NCBI GenBank assembly: GCA_903895695.1
Contig: CAITUY010000031.1
Span: 1 to 64,000, forward strand
Length of the DNA: 64,000 nucleotides
Direction: 5' to 3'
DNA from: an uncultured bacterium
Lineage (GTDB): Bacteria > Verrucomicrobiota > Kiritimatiellia > CAIKKV01 > CAITUY01
Positions 33,717 to 42,376 of the stretch are shown piece by piece. The notes under the pieces were generated by a model, which saw nothing but the letters and a program-made list of their open reading frames with translations, did no database searches and had not been told where the DNA came from. Within the stretch, counting starts at the first letter, position 1; each line of letters begins with the position of its first letter. The translations under genes were made by a program, and so were the position numbers.

Positions 33717-35711
33717 ATGATCGAACTGAGTCTCATTCCCCGCGAAATGTTCCGGACGGTGCTGGACGCCCGCCTGCCGGAGGCCGCCCGGCTGGCGCTG
33801 TACGCCGATATGTGCCGGGCCAACGCCCTGGTGGCCGTCAAGCGGGCGGGTTCGGGTCACATCGGTTCCAGCTTCAGCGCCATGGATATCGTGGTGCATC
33901 TCTATCTCCGGGTGATGAACACGCTGAAGGTGGGGGTGGGGCACCCGGACCGCGACATTTATTTCTCCTCCAAGGGGCACGATGTCCCCGGTCTCTACGC
34001 CGCCCTGTTCGCGTTCGGTGTCCTGCCGGAGGAGAAACTGCTGAAGCTGCGCCGGCTCGGCGGGCTCGACGGGCATCCGGACATCCATATCCCGGGCATC
34101 GAGGCCAACTCAGGTTCGCTCGGGATGGGAATCAGCAAGGGCCGCGGCATGGCGTGGGCGAAGGCATATCTCGGCCGCGCAGGCCGCGTATTTGTGCTGA
34201 CGGGAGACGGGGAATGGCAGGAGGGGCAGAACTTCGAGGCCCTCCAGGGGGCGGCCTGTCGGGCCACGGGCAACCTGACGGTCATCATGGATCACAACAA
34301 GGTGCAATCGGACAAGCCGGTCGGCGAGATTGTGCCTCTCGGCGAACTGGAGACGAAGTTCCGTTCGTTCGGCTGGCACGTCACACGTTGCGACGGCCAC
34401 GACCATGAAGCGCTGGGCGCCGCCTTCCTGGAACTCGACCGCATTCGCGACCGGCCACGGATGCTGATCGCCGACACGATCAAAGGGCGCGGCGTAAGCT
34501 TCATGGAGCACCCCGAGGCGCTCCGCGAAGGGGGCGGGTACTATCGCTGGCATTCGGGGGCGCCGTCCGACGAGCGGTACGCCGCCGCCTGGGGCGAGTT
34601 GACGACCCGGATCGGCGAGGCGTTTGCGCGACTTGGCCTGGGAGGGCTGGCGACCGCGCCGGTCGCGCCCGAGACCGCGGCGGCGCCGGCTGCCGCGTTG
34701 AAGGGCGAGCCCGACAGCGTGGGCGCGGCGAAACCGTCGCTCAAGGCCACGGCGGAGTTCGTGGCGGAGGCCTACGGCCGCACGCTGCTGGAGATCGGCG
34801 CCCGCCGGAAGGACGTCGTGGTGCTGGACGCCGACCTGTCGGCGGATTGCCGCGTGCGGCAGTTCGAACTGGCCCACCCGGAGCGCTTCATTGAATGTGG
34901 AATCGCCGAACAGGACATGGTGTCGATGGCCGGCGGGCTGGCGCGCCAGGGGTTGATCCCGGTGGTCAATTCGTTCGCGAGCTTCCTGGCGTCGCGTTCC
35001 AACGAGCAGATCTACAACAACGCGACGGAGCGGACGAAGATTGTCTACGTGTGCCACTACGCGGGGTTGATTCCGGCGGGACCCGGGAAGTCGCACCAGA
35101 GCATCCGCGACATCTCGCTGTTCGGTGCGCTGCCCAACTGCGAGATCCTGCAGCCCTGCAACGCCGAGGAGACCCGGCAGGTGGTGACGTACGCCGTGGA
35201 GCAGTCCCCCGAGGCGTGCATGATCCGGCTGGTCATCGGCCCGTCGCCGCACCCTATTGCACTGCCGGAGGGATACCGGCTGGAACGGGGCCGCGGCGTG
35301 GTGTTGGCCGAGGGGCGTGATGCCGTCGTGTTTGCCTATGGCCCGGTGATGCTGAACGAGGCGTTGGCAGCGTCCGAGCGGTTGGCCGCGCGGAATATCG
35401 GACTGCAGGTGGTCAATATGCCGTGGCTCAACCGGGTGGATGCCGACTGGCTGGCCGGTGCGGTGGCGCCATTCCGCCGCGTGTTCGTGCTGGAGGATCA
35501 TGCTCCCGAGGGCGGCCTGGGCGACACGCTGCTCAACGCTCTGTCCACGGCGGGCCTCCTGGGTGAACGGACGCTGAACAAGTGGGCGGTGGAGGGATAT
35601 CCCGCGTGCGGCACACCGGCGGAAGCCCTGCGTTTCCATCGATTGGATTCCGCGTCGCTGGCGGAGCGGGTCAGCATTTGCCTGGGGCAGGATACAGTCG
35701 GAAGCCCATGA
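33717..35711 (+). CDS. transketolase
   Basis: A 664-residue full-length transketolase with both halves in one chain. The thiamine diphosphate motif is TGDGEWQEGQNFEAL with HNK about 30 residues later. GSGHIGSSFS is the N-terminal substrate region, and FIECGIAEQDMVSMAGG carries the conserved Glu of the pyrimidine domain. The linker between halves is long and Ala/Pro-rich. It follows the dehydratase by 30 bases (GAGAGGAG upstream) and overlaps the WbqC gene by ATGA. Transfer of a two-carbon ketol unit could build or shorten the sugar used by the pathway. A housekeeping pentose-phosphate role is less likely given this setting, but not excluded. Confidence 0.88.
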   Translation: MIELSLIPREMFRTVLDARLPEAARLALYADMCRANALVAVKRAGSGHIGSSFSAMDIVVHLYLRVMNTLKVGVGHPDRDIYFSSKGHDVPGLYAALFAFGVLPEEKLLKLRRLGGLDGHPDIHIPGIEANSGSLGMGISKGRGMAWAKAYLGRAGRVFVLTGDGEWQEGQNFEALQGAACRATGNLTVIMDHNKVQSDKPVGEIVPLGELETKFRSFGWHVTRCDGHDHEALGAAFLELDRIRDRPRMLIADTIKGRGVSFMEHPEALREGGGYYRWHSGAPSDERYAAAWGELTTRIGEAFARLGLGGLATAPVAPETAAAPAAALKGEPDSVGAAKPSLKATAEFVAEAYGRTLLEIGARRKDVVVLDADLSADCRVRQFELAHPERFIECGIAEQDMVSMAGGLARQGLIPVVNSFASFLASRSNEQIYNNATERTKIVYVCHYAGLIPAGPGKSHQSIRDISLFGALPNCEILQPCNAEETRQVVTYAVEQSPEACMIRLVIGPSPHPIALPEGYRLERGRGVVLAEGRDAVVFAYGPVMLNEALAASERLAARNIGLQVVNMPWLNRVDADWLAGAVAPFRRVFVLEDHAPEGGLGDTLLNALSTAGLLGERTLNKWAVEGYPACGTPAEALRFHRLDSASLAERVSICLGQDTVGSP

Positions 35712-36436
35712 ACGTTGTCATTCTGCAGCCCTCCTATGTCCCCTGGCGCGGCTATTTCCACCAGATTGCCAAGGCGGACCTCTTCATCTTCTATGACGAC
35801 GTGCAGTATGACAAACACGGGTGGCGCAATCGGAACCGGGTGAAGACGATCAACGGTACCTGCTGGATGACGATACCGGTGCATGCCCACGGCGCGGTTG
35901 AGGACGGCCTGCCCATCGCCCGGGTCCGGATGGACGATCGCGTGGACTGGCGCGCCAGGCACTGGCGGATGCTCTGCCAGGCGTACGGGAAAGCCCCATA
36001 CTTTGGCGTGTACCGCGAGATGCTGGAAGGTTTCTATGCACGGCGTGACGCGTACTTGGCGGACTTCACGATCGAAACGACGGTGCAGTTGACCCGCGCG
36101 CTAGGGATCCGGCACACCCGCTTCGCGCGCAGTTCCGAATACACCGGGATCACGGGGACGAAAACCGATCGCCTGATCAGCCTGCTCACCCGGGTGGGGT
36201 GCACGCGTTACATCTCCGGTCCGTCCGCCCGCGACTACCTCGAGCGGGACAAGCTGGAGCAGGCGGGGATCGCGCTTGAGTTCATGGCCTACGACTACCC
36301 GGAGTACCCGCAACTGTATCCGCCCTTCGATCCGCAGGTCTCGATTATCGACTTGCTGGCGATGACAGGCCCGGACGCGATGCGGTATGTCGACCGGGGG
36401 TGGGCAGAGGTCCGCGGCGGAGGGGGAACACCATGA
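35708..36436 (+). CDS. WbqC-family protein
   Basis: A 242-residue protein opening with MNVVILQPSYVPWRGYFHQIAKADLFIFYDDVQYDKHGWRNRN spread over residues 1-43, the diagnostic start of the WbqC family (LQPSYxPWxGYF... DDVQ). WbqC proteins occur in O-antigen and capsule clusters, often with 4-amino-4,6-dideoxy sugar genes, and are suspected to modify the amino group, but no reaction is firmly established. A WecE-type aminotransferase is three genes downstream, in keeping with that link. It overlaps both neighbours by ATGA. Confidence 0.85.
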   Translation: MNVVILQPSYVPWRGYFHQIAKADLFIFYDDVQYDKHGWRNRNRVKTINGTCWMTIPVHAHGAVEDGLPIARVRMDDRVDWRARHWRMLCQAYGKAPYFGVYREMLEGFYARRDAYLADFTIETTVQLTRALGIRHTRFARSSEYTGITGTKTDRLISLLTRVGCTRYISGPSARDYLERDKLEQAGIALEFMAYDYPEYPQLYPPFDPQVSIIDLLAMTGPDAMRYVDRGWAEVRGGGGTP

Positions 36437-37362
36437 AGCTGTCGATCGTCACGTCGCTTTACTGCTCCGCCGCTCACGTGGCGGAGTTCCACCGGCGGGT
36501 CCGCGCCGCGGCCGCCGCCGTCACGCCGGACTTCGAGATCGTTCTGGTGGACGACGGCTCGCCGGACGATTCATTAACGCTGGCGCTCGGGCTGTGCGCC
36601 CGGGATCCCCAGGTCCGTGTCGTGGAGTTGACGAGGAATTTCGGGCATCACCAGGCGCTGCTGGCGGGACTGGCGGCCTCGAAGGGAGACCATGTCTTCC
36701 TGATCGACAGCGACCTGGAGGAGGCGCCGGAGTTGCTTGGGACATTCTGGGCGGCCATGTCGGCGGATCCCCGGCTTGACGTGGTCTACGGCGTGCAGGA
36801 ACGCCGGAAGGGCGGCCTGTTCGAGCGGCTCTCCGGGAGGATGTTCTATGCGGTGTTCGACTTCCTGTCGAACACGGACTATCCGCACGACACGCTGACC
36901 GCGCGCCTGATGACGCGGCACTACGTGGACAGCGTCCTGCAATATCCCGAGAGGGAGATGGATCTGTGGTGCCTGTTCAGCCTGGCCGGGTATCGCCAGA
37001 AGGGGATCGCCGCGGTAAAGCTGAGCAAGGGCACGTCCACATACAGCCTGGGGCGGCGGATCGCCATCGCCGTGCAGACCATCACATCCTTCAGCAACCG
37101 GCCGCTGGTTCACATCTTCTTCGCGGGCCTGGCGGTCACGCTGGTATCGATGTTGTGGATCGCTTACCTGCTCGTTAACCGCCTCGTCTATGACAATGTG
37201 CCCGAGGGCTGGACCAGTATTCTCGCATCGGTCTGGCTTCTGGGCGGGCTCATCTTGTTCAGCCTGGGCATCATCGGCATCTACCTGTCGAAGATGTTCC
37301 TCGAAGTGAAGGGGCGGCCACGGTACATCGTACGGAGTATCCATGGAGGATCGGAAGCATGA
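36433..37362 (+). CDS. GT2 glycosyltransferase, polyprenyl-phosphate type (GtrB/DPM1-like)
   Basis: A 309-residue GT2 enzyme. VDDGSPDD near residue 37, RNFGHHQAL and the metal-binding LIDSDLEEAPE identify the dolichol/undecaprenyl-phosphate sugar synthase subgroup. The C-terminus has two hydrophobic hairpins (LVHIFFAGLAVTLVSMLWIA and a second), as in GtrB. It would make an undecaprenyl-phosphate sugar on the cytoplasmic face, a donor for GT-C-type membrane transferases such as the five in this window. ATG 36433 overlaps the previous stop by ATGA; it overlaps the next gene likewise. Confidence 0.87.
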   Translation: MKLSIVTSLYCSAAHVAEFHRRVRAAAAAVTPDFEIVLVDDGSPDDSLTLALGLCARDPQVRVVELTRNFGHHQALLAGLAASKGDHVFLIDSDLEEAPELLGTFWAAMSADPRLDVVYGVQERRKGGLFERLSGRMFYAVFDFLSNTDYPHDTLTARLMTRHYVDSVLQYPEREMDLWCLFSLAGYRQKGIAAVKLSKGTSTYSLGRRIAIAVQTITSFSNRPLVHIFFAGLAVTLVSMLWIAYLLVNRLVYDNVPEGWTSILASVWLLGGLILFSLGIIGIYLSKMFLEVKGRPRYIVRSIHGGSEA

Positions 37363-37994
37363 CTGACATTCTGAACGCCATCTCGCGCGACCTCGATGCC
37401 TACTACACCGAGACCCTGCATCGCCCGGGGGTGGCCGAGCAGGTCGGTTGGAAGAACGAGCAGGCCCAGCGGGTCCGGTTCGAAGTCCTTCTGGATGTCA
37501 TCACGGGAAGCGAGGCCTTCAGCCTCAACGATCTCGGGTGCGGGCTCGGAACCTTGGCCGACGTCCTGGAGGCCCGGTGGGGGGGCGGGCACGACTACCG
37601 GGGTTACGACATCCGTGCCGACATGATCGAGGGCGCCCGACGCCTCCACGCGGGGAAGCCCGGCCGTCGGTTCATACCGATCTCGAATGCCGGCGAAATG
37701 GAGCCGGCCGACTATACGGTCGCCAGCGGGATCTTTAATCTGCGGGCCGATCTGTCCGATACGGCCTGGATGGCGTACATCCTCGAAACCCTCGGCCACA
37801 TGAATGCCGCGAGCCGGAAGGGCTTTTCCTTCAATATCCTCACGAAGTACTCGGATGCCGACCGGATGCGTCCCGAGTTGTACTATGCGGACCCCTGCTT
37901 CTTCTTCGACTACTGCAAGCGAACGTTTTCCCGCGACGTTGCCCTGCGGCACGACTACCGGGAATATGATTTCACGATGATCGTGAGGAAGTGA
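37359..37994 (+). CDS. class I SAM-dependent methyltransferase
   Basis: A 211-residue methyltransferase. NDLGCGLGTLADVL is motif I and YDIRADMIEGAR follows as the SAM-ribose strand. Residues near the end (ADPCFFFDYCKRTFSRDVALRHDYREYDFTM) are shared with a small group of methyltransferases that accompany WbqC and WecE-type genes. One base separates it from the aminotransferase. It might N- or O-methylate the amino sugar made next door; this is inferred from position only. Confidence 0.78.
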   Translation: MTDILNAISRDLDAYYTETLHRPGVAEQVGWKNEQAQRVRFEVLLDVITGSEAFSLNDLGCGLGTLADVLEARWGGGHDYRGYDIRADMIEGARRLHAGKPGRRFIPISNAGEMEPADYTVASGIFNLRADLSDTAWMAYILETLGHMNAASRKGFSFNILTKYSDADRMRPELYYADPCFFFDYCKRTFSRDVALRHDYREYDFTMIVRK

Positions 37995-37995
37995 C

Positions 37996-39138
37996 ATGAG
38001 GACCGAAATTCCTTTTAACCTGCCGTTCATGGCGGGCAAGGAGTTGCGGCATATCCGTGAGGCGGTCACCCAGGGGCAACTCTCGGGCGACGGCCCCTTC
38101 ACGAAGCGTTGCCACGAATGGCTGGAACGGCAGTTGGGGTGCCATCGGGCGCTGCTGACGCATTCCTGCACGGGGGCCCTGGAAATGGCCGCCCTGCTGG
38201 CCGAGGTCGGCCCTGGCGACGAGGTCGTCATGCCGTCGTTCACGTTTGTTTCCACGGCCAACGCGTTTGTGCTCCGCGGGGCGGTTCCGGTGTTCGTGGA
38301 CATCCGGCGCGATACGCTGAACCTGGACGAGACGCTCTTGCCCGCAGCGATCACGAAGCGGACCCGGGTGATCGTGCCGGTCCACTATGCCGGCCAGGCG
38401 TGCGAGATGGACGCGATCATGGACGTGGCCGCCCGCCATCGGTTGCTCGTGGTGGAGGATGCCGCCCAGGCTCTCTTGTCCACCTACAAAGGCAGGCAAC
38501 TGGGAACCATTGGGCACCTGGGATGCGTGAGTTTCCACGAGACCAAGAACATTATCAGCGGCGAGGGCGGGGCTCTCTTGATCAACGCCCGCCGCTTTGG
38601 CGAGCGGGCGGAGATCATCCGGGAGAAGGGCACGAACCGGAGCAACTATTTCCGGGGGAAGGTCGACAAGTATACCTGGGTCGGCGTGGGGTCCTCGTAC
38701 CTGCCCGGGGAACTCATTGCGGCGTTCCTGTTCGCCCAGTTCGAAAAAGCGGACGTCATTCTGTCCGTCCGCACCCGGATCTTCCGGCGGTACATGGATC
38801 GGTTGGAAGAACTCCAGGACCGGGGGGTCGTCCGCCTGCCGCAGGCTGCGCCGGGTTGTGTCGCGAACGGGCATCTGTTCCACATTGTGACTCGATCCCT
38901 GGCGGAGAGGACCCGGCTGATCGATTACCTCGGGCGCCGGGGCATCGGGTCGGCGTTTCATTATGTGCCGCTTGATTCGTCGCCGGCCGGCCGGAAATTT
39001 GGCCGCACGGCAGGCGCCATGACGGTCACCAACACCATCAGCGCGCGCCTTCTGCGCCTCCCAATGTTCTACAGGATGACCGATGACGATGTGGACCGCG
39101 TGGCCAGCGAGGTCATCAAGTTCTATGCCCGGGCCTGA
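37996..39138 (+). CDS. dTDP-4-amino-4,6-dideoxygalactose transaminase-like (WecE/RffA type)
   Basis: A 380-residue PLP-dependent aminotransferase of the DegT/DnrJ/EryC1 family. Lys184 in FHETKNI is the expected PLP lysine, VEDAAQA holds the Asp that contacts the pyridine nitrogen, and GGALLIN follows. The opening (FNLPFMAGKELRHIREAVTQGQLSGDGPFTKRC in residues 5-37) matches WecE/RffA, which aminates dTDP-4-keto-6-deoxyglucose to dTDP-4-amino-4,6-dideoxygalactose (Fuc4N). No rmlA or rmlB gene is in the window, so the keto sugar must come from elsewhere. Confidence 0.87.
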   Translation: MRTEIPFNLPFMAGKELRHIREAVTQGQLSGDGPFTKRCHEWLERQLGCHRALLTHSCTGALEMAALLAEVGPGDEVVMPSFTFVSTANAFVLRGAVPVFVDIRRDTLNLDETLLPAAITKRTRVIVPVHYAGQACEMDAIMDVAARHRLLVVEDAAQALLSTYKGRQLGTIGHLGCVSFHETKNIISGEGGALLINARRFGERAEIIREKGTNRSNYFRGKVDKYTWVGVGSSYLPGELIAAFLFAQFEKADVILSVRTRIFRRYMDRLEELQDRGVVRLPQAAPGCVANGHLFHIVTRSLAERTRLIDYLGRRGIGSAFHYVPLDSSPAGRKFGRTAGAMTVTNTISARLLRLPMFYRMTDDDVDRVASEVIKFYARA

Positions 39139-39198
39139 CACGGCTGGACGTGACGCTCACACGTTCGCTGCAACGATCGCCGTGGAGTCGACGCATTC

Positions 39199-40014
39199 AT
39201 GAAACCCGCCCGCACACCGAAAGAAGCCGTGGACAAAAGGGCCAAGTTGGAGCGTTGCCTGCGGCCTGGATTTGCGGCGGAGCCGCGAGGCGCCGGGCAG
39301 CCCCTGCCATCCGAGAGCCTGCTGACCGCGCTGCAGGAACGGCTAAAGGAGTATGGGACGCTCTACGACTGGCTCGTGGTCTGCTGTTCCACCGTGCTGT
39401 CCAGCCGGCGTTACCGCGCCGCCGTGAAGACTTTGTTGAGGACCTACGGGGAGGATTCCGTGGTCCTCAATCTGGGTTCGGGGCCCCATCATTTTGAAGG
39501 GCGTTCCGATTTCATCAATGTGGACGTGAGTTCCTATAACACGGTCGATCTTGTGGCGGATGCCGCGTCATTGCCTATGCTCAACGCTTGCGCGGATCTG
39601 GCTGTATTGGAAGCCGTGCTGGAACATGTGCCGGACCCCGTGAAGGTAGTGGCGGAGTGTCGGCGCGTGCTGAAGCCGGGCGGTCGATTGTTTATCTTCG
39701 TGCCTTTCATGCAGCCAGGGCATCAAGCTCCGTCGGACTACTATCGCTGGAATTCGGCGGGAGTGGAGAAGCTGCTGGACGGTTGGACAATTGAGGATCG
39801 GGGTGTCGGCGCCGGGCCGACATCGGGCGTCTTGTGGATGCTGACGGAATGGCTTGCCCTGGTCCTGTCCTGCGGTTGGAAGAAACTGCACGACCTCTGG
39901 ATTCTTGTCCTGACGCCGTTGTTCGCTCCCCTGAAGTGTCTTGATCTGGTTCTGGAGCGCCTGCCCCAGGCGGAGATTGCCGCCAGCGGGTTCTATGCCG
40001 TGGCCAGGAAATGA
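39199..40014 (+). CDS. class I SAM-dependent methyltransferase with hydrophobic C-terminus
   Basis: A 271-residue protein with a short basic N-terminal part. VVLNLGSGPHHFEG is a motif I variant common in glycan-cluster methyltransferases, then LEAVLEHVPDP and LKPGGRLFIFVPF. The last 70 residues are strongly hydrophobic (LWMLTEWLALVLSC, LWILVLTPLFAPLKCL) and probably associate with the inner membrane. A 60-base gap precedes it with no clear promoter; GGAG lies 14 bases before the ATG. Substrate unknown. Confidence 0.72.
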   Translation: MKPARTPKEAVDKRAKLERCLRPGFAAEPRGAGQPLPSESLLTALQERLKEYGTLYDWLVVCCSTVLSSRRYRAAVKTLLRTYGEDSVVLNLGSGPHHFEGRSDFINVDVSSYNTVDLVADAASLPMLNACADLAVLEAVLEHVPDPVKVVAECRRVLKPGGRLFIFVPFMQPGHQAPSDYYRWNSAGVEKLLDGWTIEDRGVGAGPTSGVLWMLTEWLALVLSCGWKKLHDLWILVLTPLFAPLKCLDLVLERLPQAEIAASGFYAVARK

Positions 40015-40024
40015 AAGGTGGCGA

Positions 40025-41998
40025 ATGAAAGCACGGGCAATCTTTGGGTTCGGTCTGCTGGTGTGCCTGGCCTGCCAGACCGGGCTCCTGGTCACGGCGA
40101 CCTTCGAGCGCAAGGCGCCGATCGAGCCGGACGACGCCTACGTGTATCTCGCGGAACCGGTCCGGCTCAGTCACGCCGCCGGGAAAGATGCCCCGGCCTT
40201 GCACAGCCTGCGTGCGTTGTTCGCCGCGACGGCGGATCGCCCCGACGTCGCGCCGTTCCGGACGACGATCATGGGCCAGTTGGGAGTGGTCTATCACCCC
40301 GTGCATTCCCTGGCGGTGTGGGGTGCGCGGCTGGGCGGACTCTCGTGGGAGACCGCCTACAGCGTCGTGCCGGTCGGCGGTTCCGTGCTCCTGATCGTCT
40401 CACTGGGACTCTGGCTTTCGGCTCTCTGGGGGCCGGCCGCGGCGGGCATCGCGCTTTGTCTTCTGGGCTCGGCCACCTGGTTCGGGCACGGGTGCGTGAC
40501 GATCGTGCCCGGCAGTTTTGCGTTGGCGGGGTTCCTTCTGAGCACAGTCCGCTTCCTGGAGCGGAAGCGGGGTGGGGTACTGTGCTTGGTGCTGGGCATG
40601 GCGGTCGTGCCGCTCATTCATCCCGTGGGCAGGCTCTACGAAGGGGCGGCGATTCTGTTCGTCTTCCTGCTGGAATCGTCGCTGACTTTCCGCCAGAAGG
40701 CGGGCCTCGCCGCTTTCGGCATCGTCTCCGCGGCGGTTTCGATCCTCGTTCTGGATCGGCTGTCGTTCGTGCCGGTGGAGACCGTCTCTCGGATAGGGTT
40801 GGCTACCGCCGCGAGTGCCATGTGGAACAACCTTTATCATGCCCGTCAGATGGCGTTCCATACCTCCTTTGTGAGCCGGTCCCTGTTCACGGTCTTCGCC
40901 GTGCCGGTGGTGGCCTGGATGACCTGCGAAACGTGGCGTCAGCGGCGGCTCGCGGCGTCCGGGCTGGTCGTGATGCTGTTGCTGGCTGGGAGCCTGGTGC
41001 ATGTGCTGCCCGGCTATCCGGCGGATCTTTTCGGCCGGTTCTGGGTCCTGGCGGCGGCCCTCTACGCGGGCTGCCTGGGCCAGTTTACAGTGGCGTGGGC
41101 GAAAGCGGCCGCGGCGGAAGTCCGCGCGGGCTGGCCCGCGCCGCGCGCCGTGCGGCGGCGCGTGAGGGGCGGGTTGGTGCTGCTCGGCGGCCTGATGCTG
41201 GCCCAGGTGGCGGGGGCGGTTGCCCTGCGCGGACCGGATGGCCTGGTGACGGCATTTCGGAATATGGTGCGGCGGCAAGACTACCGGATCGAGAGCCGGG
41301 CCATTCGAGAACGCGTCCAGGCGACGCCGGCCGATACGCGGTTTCTGTATCTCGATCGGTTCTCGCTGCTGTGCGGCCTGACCGACGGCGGCCTGGATCG
41401 CGGCGCGTTGTCGTATCCGCTCCTGGCGGACCGGGCACTGATGGATAAGTGGGTGACGGGCGACCGGAACGTCCGTTACGCCGTGGGTTTGAATCCCATC
41501 TGGCGGCTGGAGGCGGGCGTGGACCGGGACGGGGTCAAGGTAGAGGGAGACAACCGGGTGACGATTGCCGTGTCGTCGAACGCGGCAGGTGCGGTCCCGG
41601 AATTGTGCCTGCGCAACGTGACGCCCGCGGCCGCGACCGTACGACTTGAAGCACGGTTTCCCGGGGACGATGGCGACCCCTACGTGACGAACCGGATCGT
41701 GGCGGCCCGGGCGGAGGTCTGGATGACCCTGCCGCCGCGGAAGTGGGAAGGCGCCGGCATCCGGGTGACGGCGAGGGACGGGGCCTTGCGACTGGCGGGG
41801 GTTCGTGCGCACGCGTCGGACACGAGTCGCTGGCCCTGGGACGAAGGGTTGACGCTCGAAGTGCAGCAGGGCGACAAACAGGGCCGCGTGGACCTAACGA
41901 CTCACGCGCTCTGGCCGCTCCTGCCGCTCCCCCTGAAGCCGGTTGCGGACGATGACGCGCTGGTGACGTTCGAGCTTGTGCATCCGGCAGAACAGTGA
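40025..41998 (+). CDS. GT-C-like polytopic membrane protein (second of five)
   Basis: A 657-residue membrane protein with about eleven hydrophobic segments in residues 1-410 and a beta-rich, soluble C-terminal domain of about 240 residues. EPDDAYVYL in the first external loop (residue about 37) is an acidic motif placed as in GT-C transferases. The C-terminal domain (VTIAVSSNAAGAVPELCLRN and similar) looks like a beta sandwich exposed in the periplasm. No close family could be named. It follows the methyltransferase by ten bases and precedes the small transporter by twelve. Confidence 0.55.
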   Translation: MKARAIFGFGLLVCLACQTGLLVTATFERKAPIEPDDAYVYLAEPVRLSHAAGKDAPALHSLRALFAATADRPDVAPFRTTIMGQLGVVYHPVHSLAVWGARLGGLSWETAYSVVPVGGSVLLIVSLGLWLSALWGPAAAGIALCLLGSATWFGHGCVTIVPGSFALAGFLLSTVRFLERKRGGVLCLVLGMAVVPLIHPVGRLYEGAAILFVFLLESSLTFRQKAGLAAFGIVSAAVSILVLDRLSFVPVETVSRIGLATAASAMWNNLYHARQMAFHTSFVSRSLFTVFAVPVVAWMTCETWRQRRLAASGLVVMLLLAGSLVHVLPGYPADLFGRFWVLAAALYAGCLGQFTVAWAKAAAAEVRAGWPAPRAVRRRVRGGLVLLGGLMLAQVAGAVALRGPDGLVTAFRNMVRRQDYRIESRAIRERVQATPADTRFLYLDRFSLLCGLTDGGLDRGALSYPLLADRALMDKWVTGDRNVRYAVGLNPIWRLEAGVDRDGVKVEGDNRVTIAVSSNAAGAVPELCLRNVTPAAATVRLEARFPGDDGDPYVTNRIVAARAEVWMTLPPRKWEGAGIRVTARDGALRLAGVRAHASDTSRWPWDEGLTLEVQQGDKQGRVDLTTHALWPLLPLPLKPVADDDALVTFELVHPAEQ

Positions 41999-42010
41999 CG
42001 AGGAGGCGAC

Positions 42011-42370
42011 ATGGGCTATCTCTACATGGTTCTCACGGTGCTGCTCACGGTCTACGGGCAGATGGTGCTGAAGTGGAGGATGAACCTGATGGGGCCTCTG
42101 CCCTCGTCGCCGATGCCGGTTTGCGGTTACTTGTTCAGTGCCCTCATGGATCCCTTCGTGCTGTCGACTTTCGGGGCGGCGTTTGTGGCAAGCCTGACCT
42201 ACATGGCCGCGCTGACGAAGTTCGACATCACGGTCGCTTACCCCTTTATGAGCCTGGGCTTCGTGCTCGTGGTGGGGCTGGGGGCTCTGCTGCTGGGCGA
42301 GGCGCTGACCGTCGGCAAGATCGCCGGGACACTGCTGATCGTGGCGGGAGTCTTCCTGGTAGCGCGATAG
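42011..42370 (+). CDS. small multidrug-resistance/EamA-type membrane protein (ArnE-like)
   Basis: A 119-residue protein with four hydrophobic segments. LTVYGQMVLKWRM in segment 1 and GALLLGEALTVGKIAGTLLIVAGVFLV in the last two resemble EamA/SMR half-transporters such as ArnE and ArnF, which flip undecaprenyl-phosphate aminoarabinose as a pair. Here only one such gene is present, so a homodimer is expected. It may flip the polyprenyl-phosphate sugar made by the GT2 enzyme at 36433. GAGGAGG lies before the ATG. Confidence 0.75.
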   Translation: MGYLYMVLTVLLTVYGQMVLKWRMNLMGPLPSSPMPVCGYLFSALMDPFVLSTFGAAFVASLTYMAALTKFDITVAYPFMSLGFVLVVGLGALLLGEALTVGKIAGTLLIVAGVFLVAR

Positions 42371-42376
42371 ACCGTC

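Noticed and set aside
34110-35639. 509-codon antisense frame under transketolase
   Set aside because: The + strand carries an intact transketolase; the antisense product has no recognisable fold.
40018-41448. 476-codon + strand frame overlapping the second GT-C-like gene
   Set aside because: Arg/Gly-rich product in a shifted frame; the 40025 frame has regular membrane segments.
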